Origin: QQUD01 sp039029915
GTDB lineage: Bacteria > Chloroflexota > Anaerolineae > Promineifilales > Promineifilaceae
Assembly (NCBI GenBank): GCA_039029915.1
Contig: JBCCFD010000287.1
Coordinates: forward strand, 1 to 10,085
Reading direction: 5' to 3'
DNA: 10,085 bases
The notes below the pieces were generated by a model that had not been told where the DNA came from, searched no databases, and was given only the letters and a program-made list of their open reading frames with translations. How positions within the stretch are numbered: position 1 is the first letter of the stretch; each line of letters starts with the position of its first letter. Shown here piece by piece: positions 1-6,312 of the stretch. Both the position numbers and the translations under genes were made by a program.

Positions 1-1
1 G

Positions 2-1063
2 GCACCTATTGATGCCCACATAGAAATTGTTAACGGCCGTGTTAAAATTAATCCGGCTGTCGATGGGCGGGAGCTTGATGTGCCGGCTACAAAAGGGTGG
101 CTCATGGAAAATGGGGCTACCGTGGTGATGAACGGCCGTTTGCCCCTGATTACGAATCCAGTACCAGCCACTATCACTGATGTTAGTGCTACCGCTGCTC
201 AGGCTGAGGCATTGTTAACCACTTCGGTGGCCATTAATGCGTACGATCCCATTAATGATTTTGAAGTGACATGGGTTGTTTCTCCCGCCATTTGGGGGGA
301 ATGGTTAACAATGGCTGTTGATCCAGCCAACCAGAGCCAGTTTAGCTGGTCGCTGGATCGCGAGGCAGGGACGCTGTTTTTCCAAGAGCGGATGGCGGCT
401 TTGGGGCCAGGTCGATTTGTGGAGACAGATGAGGCGTTAACGGCCGTATCCGAAGCGATTCAAAGTGGCGACGGCGACATTCGTTTGCGCATCTTCCACA
501 CCGAGAGCAATTACACCGTTCAGCCGGGCGACACGCTGGCCAGCATTGGTCGTCAAGTTGGGTTCCCGTACCCCTGGCTGCAACAGGCCAATCCGCTAGT
601 AGGTGAAGCACTGGCCGCAGGGCAAAATATCTCAGTACCCTCTCCAGATGTGCTGTTGCCGCTGCCCATCGTTGAAAACAAACGCATTGTGGTCAGCATT
701 AGCGAGCAGCGCGTTTGGGTCTATGAAAATGGGGCGCTGAAGTGGGATTGGCTCGCCAGCACTGGCATTGCCTCTAGCCCCACGAATCCGGGCATCTTCC
801 AAATTCAAGCTCATTATGAGAACGCGTACGCGGGTATTTGGGATTTACATATGCCTAATTTTATGAGTGTGTATCAACCGGCTCCTGGCGTTGAGTTTTT
901 CAATGGCTTCCACGGATTTCCAACCCGTGATGGGGTTAATCTGCTTTGGACCCAAAATTTGGGGGCACCGGTTACTTACGGCTGCATTTTGCTTAGCAAT
1001 GAAAACATTGCCCTGCTTTATGAGTGGGCTGAGCCGGGTGTGGTGGTGGAGATACGGCCGTAA
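2..1063 (+). CDS. L,D-transpeptidase-like protein with LysM and YkuD domains (5' partial)
   Basis: The reading frame is open from base 2 with no convincing start. The GTG at 80 is internal, because the upstream codons continue the same domain, so the gene begins left of the window. Numbering from the first visible codon (353 residues), residues 1-55 (around NGRVKINPAVDGRELD and later LPLIT) look like a PG_binding_4 repeat, common in front of YkuD domains. A LysM module (YTVQPGDTL onward) spans about 171-213, and a YkuD catalytic domain about 227-352. YkuD enzymes act outside the membrane, forming 3-3 peptidoglycan cross-links or attaching proteins through an active-site cysteine. Here the upstream His is present (HGFP, His304) and the cysteine is Cys328, but the motif reads TYGCIL instead of the usual S-H-G-C-x-R. 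Secretion is expected, but the signal peptide lies off-window. The domain calls are firm; activity is uncertain because of the altered motif. Confidence 0.88.
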   Translation, partial: APIDAHIEIVNGRVKINPAVDGRELDVPATKGWLMENGATVVMNGRLPLITNPVPATITDVSATAAQAEALLTTSVAINAYDPINDFEVTWVVSPAIWGEWLTMAVDPANQSQFSWSLDREAGTLFFQERMAALGPGRFVETDEALTAVSEAIQSGDGDIRLRIFHTESNYTVQPGDTLASIGRQVGFPYPWLQQANPLVGEALAAGQNISVPSPDVLLPLPIVENKRIVVSISEQRVWVYENGALKWDWLASTGIASSPTNPGIFQIQAHYENAYAGIWDLHMPNFMSVYQPAPGVEFFNGFHGFPTRDGVNLLWTQNLGAPVTYGCILLSNENIALLYEWAEPGVVVEIRP

Positions 1064-1164
1064 TTAGCTGATGCTGTGTCTGCTTGAAACGATTACAAGG
1101 TGAAGGGGCGACAAGCTAAATTATGAATAACCAATTGCTTGCCGTCCGTTAACAAGGTCTCTCT

Positions 1165-1260
1165 ATGATAATTATTGCGCTAGCCAGTTGTGTCTTGATT
1201 TTCGTTGTAGCCGCTATTGCGGTTGGCGTTTATTTTTGGATAACAGGTCGTGAAAAATAA
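1165..1260 (+). CDS. small single-pass membrane peptide (31 aa)
   Basis: The ATG at 1165 opens a 31-codon frame that ends with TAA at 1258-1260. An AAGG (1154-1157) sits about 7 nt upstream as a plausible ribosome binding site. Residues 2-26 are almost all hydrophobic (Ile, Ala, Val, Leu, Phe, Trp), followed by a short charged tail ending TGREK. This is the pattern of a single transmembrane helix with a positive-in C-terminus. The frame overlaps the GTG start of the HD-domain gene by 11 nt, which suggests translational coupling. I recognise no family. It could be a chance hydrophobic frame, but the composition, ribosome site and overlap together favour a real gene. Confidence 0.5.
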   Translation: MIIIALASCVLIFVVAAIAVGVYFWITGREK

Positions 1261-1930
1261 AATTGCGGAAATCGAATCTTTCGTGCAGGAGACGATGGCT
1301 AAAGTGACCAACCCAGAGCGGAGGATTGGTCACGATTTTAAACATGTAGACAGAGTGCGGAATTGGGCGTTGATTTTGGCAAAGCATGAACAACGCCCCG
1401 AATTAGAGTTAATCGAAGCCGCGGCTTTATTGCATGATATCGGCCTTGCCTATGTAACCGAAAGACAGCACCATGCCGAAATTGGGGCTGACATTGCCAC
1501 CGACTTTTTAGAAAAACAGGATCACTTTTCAAAAAATAAAATAAAGCAAATTTATAACGCTATTCGGTTACACAGTTCTCCAAAGCCGGGTGACTGGTTG
1601 GCAGACCTACTGCGTGATGCTGACAGAATGGAGCTGTTTGGTGCGGTTGGCATTATACGTGCCTTTTCCTCTAAACATTGGAAAGAAGAGTATGATCCGC
1701 TAAATATTAAAGGGGAGACGTGGAGGTTTTCTATCCAGCAGTTTGAAGGTCGTTTTGCCGACGGGACGGGGATTGGGCCAACCATTGTCGATCAGCTTAA
1801 CTTTCAGCTTAGTCTTTATGACGATCTTTATACAGAGTCTGCTAAAAGGTTGGCACGGCCGTTTTACACTTTCACCCAGCAGTTTATTCTTCAACTTGAG
1901 CAAGAAATCAATGCCCCAATCCCAAATTAG
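1250..1930 (+). CDS. HD-domain metal-dependent phosphohydrolase, uncharacterised
   Basis: This 226-residue protein has the full HD-superfamily signature: GHDFKHVDRV (His28, Asp29, His32), LLHDIGL (His62-Asp63), His74-His75, RLHSS (His108) and LLRDADRMELFGAVGI (Asp123, Asp125). These residues hold one or two divalent metals in enzymes that hydrolyse phosphate esters of nucleotides or related compounds. The DADR...GAVGI block resembles the uncharacterised cytosolic HD hydrolases related to E. coli YedJ. No second catalytic domain (such as RelA/SpoT synthetase) is present, so the substrate cannot be named. The start is unsure: GTG 1250 has only a weak AGG close by and overlaps the 31-residue membrane peptide gene. 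ATG 1295 (residue 16) has AGGAG at 1287-1291 but with a short 3-nt spacer. The longer form keeps an N-terminal helix usual for the family. Confidence 0.85.
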   Translation: MKNKIAEIESFVQETMAKVTNPERRIGHDFKHVDRVRNWALILAKHEQRPELELIEAAALLHDIGLAYVTERQHHAEIGADIATDFLEKQDHFSKNKIKQIYNAIRLHSSPKPGDWLADLLRDADRMELFGAVGIIRAFSSKHWKEEYDPLNIKGETWRFSIQQFEGRFADGTGIGPTIVDQLNFQLSLYDDLYTESAKRLARPFYTFTQQFILQLEQEINAPIPN

Positions 1931-2006
1931 GTAATAGAAAATCGCTTGAGAAAGAGCACGGTATCAGCTTTCCAGTTGCTAGATGAAAGGAATCAGAACT
2001 GAGCTG

Positions 2007-2035
2007 TTGACTGCTAAATCTTCCATTCTTATTCT
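2007..2035 (+). promoter_or_regulatory. weak sigma-70-type promoter candidate
   Basis: TTGACT matches 5 of 6 positions of the -35 consensus. After 17 nt comes TATTCT, which matches 4 of 6 of the -10 consensus. It would drive the kinase-receiver pair with a leader of roughly 255 nt. It was judged by consensus only and could be chance in AT-rich DNA. Confidence 0.22.
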
Positions 2036-2197
2036 CACTATTCAACAAAAGAATAATTCATCATCCTCAAGAGCATGACCATGATTTGCTATAGTATGTT
2101 ATGATGTGCTAGATCGTAGTTTTTGAGTGTTATCATGGCGCATGCAAGTGAACGTAATCAGTTGCCATTTTGATATGGCCTAGCCGTGCTCAATAGA

Positions 2198-2210
2198 CTA
2201 CATCATGTAG
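2198..2210. promoter_or_regulatory. 13-bp perfect palindrome, operator candidate upstream of the sensor kinase
   Basis: CTACAT-C-ATGTAG is a perfect inverted repeat with a 1-nt centre. It lies 2 nt before a TTGACC that could serve as a -35 element, although no good -10 follows at normal spacing. The position, about 87 nt before the kinase start, suits a repressor or activator site. No known regulator can be assigned. Confidence 0.25.
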
Positions 2211-2296
2211 GGTTGACCGTTTTCCGCCAAAAAACCACGAATCAAAATAGTTTAGTAACTATCATTGTGTTGTTCGCTTGATGAATGACATGATAA

Positions 2297-4138
2297 TTGG
2301 AAAATAGTTTGATTTGGGAATTTTTCTTCTTCATCACGCTGCAATTTTTTACAGCATTGCTCGGATTTATCTTAGCATTGATGGTGTGGCGGCGGCAGCC
2401 TGATCAAAATTGGGCTGGGTCTTTTATTTTGCTCTGTGTATCAGGTGCTTTCTGGTCGATAGGGTATGGGTTCGAACTGGGCGTTGGCTCTCTTGACGCC
2501 AAGATCCTTTGGGCACAGATAGAATATATTGGCATTGTCACTGTGCCGGTGGCCTGGTTCTTGTTTGCGCAACAGTATACGAATCGAACAGATAATCGAT
2601 TTTCAAAGACGAAATATCTTTACTTTATTATTCCTACAATGACGGTTTTGCTTGTATTTTTCAATGACCGTTTTAACCTCGTTTGGCAAACCGTGACCCT
2701 AGATACTTCCGTGGCTTTACCCGTTTTTTCAGCCACATATGGCATTTGGTTTTGGGTGCACTCTGCCTACTCTTACCTGCTGATTTTTATTGGAACGATT
2801 ACTTTTCTATGGGCGATTTACAGATCTCAAGCCATTTTTAGACGTCAAAATTACTTGATTTTGCTGGCTGCGGTTTTGCCGTGGATAGCCAACTTTCTAT
2901 TTGTAAGCGGCATCACCCTGTTTGATTTTTCACCAGTCGCCTTTATTGTTAGTGCTCTTAGCGTGGGCTTAGCCATCTATCGATTGCAGCTATTTGACAT
3001 TGTTCCAATTGGACGCAAAGCCATTATTGAACATATGGAAGATGGATTTGTGGTGATCGACTATCTGCAGAGAATCGTTGATTTTAACTTTATGGCGAAA
3101 CAGTTGCTTAAAGCGGATGAGCAAACCATTGTGGGTCAAAAATTAAGTGCATTTATTTCAAATAAAGAAATTGCCGACAAGATAGATAGAGTGCGCTCGG
3201 CCCGAGTTGAGCTCAAGATTGATATGGGGCATGAAATCAAAACATTTGATGTTCAAATATCTCCCTTGCTTGATTATTGGCAGCAGTTTCGAGGTCAGCT
3301 TCTCGTTTTTCGTGATGTGACCAACGAGCGAGTGGCAAAAGATGAGCTTGAATTACGCGTTCAGCGGCGGACGAATGAACTAGCTGAAGCGAATGAAAAA
3401 CTGTCGAAACGAGCGTTGGAGCTAGAAGAACTGGACCGCCTAAAATCTCTGTTTTTAGCCACCATGAGCCACGAACTCAGAACACCGCTCAACTCAATTT
3501 TGGGGTTTACTGAAATTATTTTAGGGGAATATGTCGGCCCTGTAACCGATGATATGAAAGAGGAACTAGAGACCATTTATCGCAACGGCGAGCATTTGCT
3601 GTCGTTGATTAATGACATTCTTGATATGGCCAAAATTGAGGCTGGGGAGCTGCTGTTGGAAGTGACAGAGACGGATGTGAATGTCATTTTGCTTGAGGTA
3701 ATTCACTCTTTACGGCCGTTAGCAGATAAAAAACAGTTAGCGATTGAAACCCATTTTGCCGATACGCCTGCTATGATTAGTGGCGATCAACACCGCTTGC
3801 GCCAAGTATTTATTAATATTATTGAAAATGGGATTAAATTTACGGAGGCTGGTGGCTTAGAAGTCGTAACGGCCGTTTTTGATGAGCAGGTTGAAATCAT
3901 CATCAAAGATACGGGATTAGGTATCCCGTCCAGTCAGCTATCTCAAATCTTTGACGCCTTTTATCGTATCGATGATCAAGAGCATCGTAAAACGAGAGGC
4001 ACCGGATTAGGGTTGCCCATCAGCAAACGATTAATTGAGATGCATCAGGGCGAGATTTGGGCTGATAGCACCGGACAATCTGGGGAAGGAACCTCTATCC
4101 ATATTCAAATACCCATCAAAGAAAAGATTGAGGCTTAA
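2297..4138 (+). CDS. seven-TM sensor histidine kinase with PAS domain
   Basis: This 613-residue membrane sensor autophosphorylates and passes phosphate to a response regulator. Residues 5-230 are seven hydrophobic helices with the 7TM-kinase pattern (NWAGSFILLCVSGAFW, GYGFELGV, QIEYIGIVTVPVAWFLF). A PAS domain (about 240-345) and a coiled coil rich in Glu, Leu and Arg (344-385) follow. HisKA carries the H-box with His392 (SHELRTPLNS). The ATPase domain has an N-box (Asn507, Asn511; NGIKFT where NAIKFT is usual), G1 (DTGLGI, 538-543), F-box (FDAF) and G2 (GTGLGL, 568-573), so it should be active. The start is TTG 2297, directly after an in-frame TGA with no clear ribosome site. TTG 2309, about 7 nt after GGAAA, is an alternative that removes only four residues. 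The ligand is unknown. The adjoining receiver gene is the obvious partner. Confidence 0.93.
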   Translation: MENSLIWEFFFFITLQFFTALLGFILALMVWRRQPDQNWAGSFILLCVSGAFWSIGYGFELGVGSLDAKILWAQIEYIGIVTVPVAWFLFAQQYTNRTDNRFSKTKYLYFIIPTMTVLLVFFNDRFNLVWQTVTLDTSVALPVFSATYGIWFWVHSAYSYLLIFIGTITFLWAIYRSQAIFRRQNYLILLAAVLPWIANFLFVSGITLFDFSPVAFIVSALSVGLAIYRLQLFDIVPIGRKAIIEHMEDGFVVIDYLQRIVDFNFMAKQLLKADEQTIVGQKLSAFISNKEIADKIDRVRSARVELKIDMGHEIKTFDVQISPLLDYWQQFRGQLLVFRDVTNERVAKDELELRVQRRTNELAEANEKLSKRALELEELDRLKSLFLATMSHELRTPLNSILGFTEIILGEYVGPVTDDMKEELETIYRNGEHLLSLINDILDMAKIEAGELLLEVTETDVNVILLEVIHSLRPLADKKQLAIETHFADTPAMISGDQHRLRQVFINIIENGIKFTEAGGLEVVTAVFDEQVEIIIKDTGLGIPSSQLSQIFDAFYRIDDQEHRKTRGTGLGLPISKRLIEMHQGEIWADSTGQSGEGTSIHIQIPIKEKIEA

Positions 4139-4507
4139 ATGAATCATCGAGAGCAGGACATCGTTCTATACATTGAAGACAACCCTGACAATATGCGTTT
4201 AGTAAAGCGGGTGACTGAAAAGATGGGGTATGAGTGCATTGCTGCAGAAACAGGCCAAAAAGGGGTGAAAATGGCGATTTCGCACCCTTTTAGGCTAATT
4301 ATGATTGATATTCAGCTGCCGGATATTGATGGGTATGAAGTTATTAAACAAATCCGATCCGCTAACGTGCAGACGCCTTTACTGGTTATTACAGCAGACG
4401 TGATTCAATTTAATGCCAAGCGGGCGGCGTCTCTTGGGTGTCAACATTTCCTCACGAAGCCCATTCGTATCAACACACTCATCGATAAAATCAACTCGAT
4501 AGTCTAA
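4139..4507 (+). CDS. single-domain response regulator (receiver only)
   Basis: This 122-residue CheY/DivK-type receiver has no output domain. All key residues are present: acidic pair Glu13-Asp14 (YIEDN), phosphoacceptor Asp57 (LIMIDIQLPDIDG), Thr85 (ITAD) and Lys107 (LTKPI). The ATG begins at the base after the kinase TAA, so the two genes abut with no spacer and are almost certainly co-translated. This strongly implies that the kinase phosphorylates this receiver. Having no DNA-binding or enzymatic domain, it should act by protein-protein contact or as a phosphorelay intermediate, with targets outside the window. The sequence NPDNMRL matches receivers commonly linked to hybrid-type kinases. 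Confidence 0.94.
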   Translation: MNHREQDIVLYIEDNPDNMRLVKRVTEKMGYECIAAETGQKGVKMAISHPFRLIMIDIQLPDIDGYEVIKQIRSANVQTPLLVITADVIQFNAKRAASLGCQHFLTKPIRINTLIDKINSIV

Positions 4508-4515
4508 GTGCAAAC

Positions 4516-4595
4516 AAAAAAGATTAGATGGATAAAAACGGGTTGATAAATTTTTGTTCGCTTTGAAGTAAAGCTCAAATCGTTTCTTATCCATC
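4516..4595 (-). terminator. long imperfect hairpin with T-tract, probable terminator of the DUF1501 transcript
   Basis: Bases 4527-4540 pair with 4581-4595 over 14 bp with one bulged C (4586). Inside, TTGA (4543-4546) can pair with TCAA (4575-4578), and GCTTT (4560-4564) pairs with AAAGC (4570-4574) around a 5-nt loop. Read on the minus strand, the stem is followed after about 5 nt by six Ts (4516-4521), as in an intrinsic terminator. It sits between convergent genes, downstream of the DUF1501 stop at 4722 and the receiver stop at 4507, so it could stop both transcripts. The stem is AT-rich, so termination strength is uncertain. A second inverted repeat, 4566-4574 with 4608-4616, would compete with the inner fold. 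Confidence 0.42.
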
Positions 4596-4721
4596 ACAAT
4601 AGTTTTGGCTTTACTTAGTGTTCTGTCTAGCATCAACTGATGGGAATGGCAATGAACAGACCCTGAGGTTTCGTCAACCTTCCGCTTGGTTTTTATCCTT
4701 CAAATGACGGTTAATGAAAGA

Positions 4722-6041
4722 TTAGTAAACAGTAGGCACCGCAAGCCCTAGCTCATTAATAGCGTAGTTTGGAAAAATGCTGTCTATCATCGGATTGTTT
4801 AATCTTTTCCGAATAACCTCTCCCAAAATATCCCGATAATCTGTGGTGATGGCGAGGTCACCGGGGCCAACAAGCTGATCATCGTGCAATCCGGGCCAAT
4901 CGGCATAGACGCGCCCCCCGTTGATACCGTGGCCCATGAGCATCATCATGCTGCCGTGGCCGTGGTCGGTGCCGAGGCCCCCATTTTCCTGTAAACGCCG
5001 CCCAAACTCAGACATGACAACGACAGTAACCTTCCCCATTTGAGCCTGTAAATCTTCATAGAATGCAGCTAATCCTTCGGATAACTCAGTTAATAGATTA
5101 GCCATGTAACCTTGTGCGCCCCCTTGTCCGACGTGAGTGTCCCAGCCGCCTAAATCAACACAAGCTACCTCAACGCCCACATCCGCTTTAATCAGCTGAG
5201 CGACCATTTTGAGCGCTTGACCAAACTCTTGTTCGGCATACGGCCGTCCCTGCGCCACATACCCTTCACTGTGAACCTGCCCCAAAATATCAATGGCAGC
5301 AAACGTTTGATTAGCGGCAGAACTGAGCAAATCCTCTTTTTGATTGTAAAGAGACTGTAGCAAGGTTTGCATTTGCCCAACCTGCTCATCCTGCCCCATC
5401 AAATGATATTCTGCTATGGATTTGAGGGCTGTCGAAGAAACGGCCCCAGTTAGGGAGGCAGGCAGCATATCTCCCACACCAATCGCTCGTAAAGCAGACT
5501 CGTTTCCAGTATTTAGAGTTGACAGATGGCGGGCGAGCCAGCCGGTGTAATCCCCATTGCTCGTTGCGCCGCGCTCCATTAAATCCATCGCTTCAAAGTG
5601 TGAGCGTGACTCATCTGGGGCGCCGGTGGCTTGTACAAACGCCATAGCTCCACCGCTGTAAATGTCGTGCAGTGAGCCGAGAGCGGGGTGAAGGCCAAAA
5701 AAGCCATCGAGATCAAGCGCACGGCCGTTTCCCGCCTGGGTTGAATTGTCATCAGGCCGCGGGATCCCTAAAAATTTGCGGTGAGCGTAATATTCATCAT
5801 CCCCATGTGGCACAATCATATTGAGGCCATCGGCGCCACCCCGTAAAAAAATACAAACGAGGGTGTCGCCAGCCGGCCCTTTGTGGGGGTCTGCTAAGCT
5901 GAAGCGAGGCATCCAGGCGGGCAGCGTCTGTACGGCACCGCCCAGCATAAAATTAACGGCCGTTTGCATGCCGTCAGCCAAAAACGAGCGGCGAGAGACG
6001 GCCGCATATTCATTACAGTGTGTTTGTACGTGGTTGGTCAT
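4722..6041 (-). CDS. Tat-exported DUF1501 protein (alkaline phosphatase/sulfatase-like fold)
   Basis: This 439-residue protein has a twin-arginine leader (SRRSFLADG at 16-24) followed by a modest hydrophobic stretch, so export in folded form is expected. DUF1501 family blocks are all present: LRGGADGLN (66-74), SRSHFEAMD (145-153), GGWDTH (298-303), SEFGRR (344-349), GTDHGHGS (357-364), GHGINGGRVY (370-379) and TTDYRD (399-404). The Asp/His-rich motifs are where the related alkaline phosphatase/sulfatase superfamily binds metals, but no substrate is established for this family. The ATG at 6041 has a strong ribosome site, AAAAGGAG (core at 6048-6051), with a 6-nt spacer. The gene follows the DUF1800 gene on the same strand; such pairs recur in many bacteria and probably function together. 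The 271-bp gap between them, which holds a MITE-like palindrome, is wide for a tight operon. Confidence 0.92.
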   Translation of the reverse strand: MTNHVQTHCNEYAAVSRRSFLADGMQTAVNFMLGGAVQTLPAWMPRFSLADPHKGPAGDTLVCIFLRGGADGLNMIVPHGDDEYYAHRKFLGIPRPDDNSTQAGNGRALDLDGFFGLHPALGSLHDIYSGGAMAFVQATGAPDESRSHFEAMDLMERGATSNGDYTGWLARHLSTLNTGNESALRAIGVGDMLPASLTGAVSSTALKSIAEYHLMGQDEQVGQMQTLLQSLYNQKEDLLSSAANQTFAAIDILGQVHSEGYVAQGRPYAEQEFGQALKMVAQLIKADVGVEVACVDLGGWDTHVGQGGAQGYMANLLTELSEGLAAFYEDLQAQMGKVTVVVMSEFGRRLQENGGLGTDHGHGSMMMLMGHGINGGRVYADWPGLHDDQLVGPGDLAITTDYRDILGEVIRKRLNNPMIDSIFPNYAINELGLAVPTVY

Positions 6042-6146
6042 AAGTGTCTCCTTTTGAGAAAAGAGTAGAGAGAAGAGCGTAAAGAGAAGTGATAAGTAAA
6101 TAGTGATGATCGATAGATGTTCTTTAGCTATTCGGGTTATTTACAT

Positions 6147-6229
6147 CAGGACTTACGCACCCTGAGCCTGTCGAAGGGTTAAGAAAGTCACTTCGACAGG
6201 CTCAGTGACCGCTATTTGCGTAAGTCCTA
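6147..6229. mobile_element. MITE-like nested palindrome, possible 5-bp target duplication
   Basis: Perfect 12-bp outer inverted repeats (6148-6159, AGGACTTACGCA; 6217-6228) enclose perfect 15-bp inner inverted repeats (6162-6176, CTGAGCCTGTCGAAG; 6191-6205). The loop is 14 nt. TACAT occurs 1 nt outside each end (6142-6146 and 6230-6234), compatible with a target-site duplication. There is no transposase, so it would have to move with the help of another element. The inner CTTCGACAGGCTCAG sequence resembles a short repeat I recall from many bacterial genomes; this is memory, not a search. It lies between the DUF1800 and DUF1501 genes, so its transcript would form a strong hairpin that could attenuate or protect the mRNA. 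Confidence 0.65.
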
Positions 6230-6312
6230 TACATAATAAATTGTTAGGCAGTTCCGGAAAGGCGAGTAACCAATAACGATTAACGAATCGCCAACATTTA
6301 ACTTCTAGTCGG

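Larger units (their letters stand above)
1931..2296. other. 366-bp AT-rich intergenic region before the sensor kinase
   Basis: No convincing gene is seen. A 31-codon frame at 1983-2078 lacks a ribosome site and has no recognisable features. On the plus strand there is a possible sigma-70 promoter, TTGACT (2007-2012), 17-nt spacer, TATTCT (2030-2035), and an extended -10-like TGCTATAGT at 2087-2095 without a matching -35. A perfect 6+1+6 palindrome (2198-2210) lies just before a TTGACC at 2213-2218. The region is long enough for a regulated promoter of the kinase-receiver pair, but none of these sites is decisive. Confidence 0.5.

Noticed and set aside
80..82. GTG 80 as the true start of the L,D-transpeptidase gene
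   Set aside because: The frame is open to the window edge, and the codons before 80 encode part of the same PG-binding-like repeat.
342..611. 89-codon minus-strand frame inside the L,D-transpeptidase gene
   Set aside because: It lies antisense to clear PG-binding and LysM coding sequence. Its Cys/Arg/Pro-rich translation is typical of a shadow frame.
1983..2078. 31-codon frame starting at ATG 1983
   Set aside because: There is no ribosome binding site, no hydrophobic or conserved pattern, and a Ser-rich tail; it is probably chance in AT-rich spacer DNA.
4666..4691. Short hairpins AGGTT/AACCT and AACC/GGTT near 4666-4691
   Set aside because: Stems of 4-5 bp compete for the same AACC and only one has a short T-run; too weak to call a terminator.
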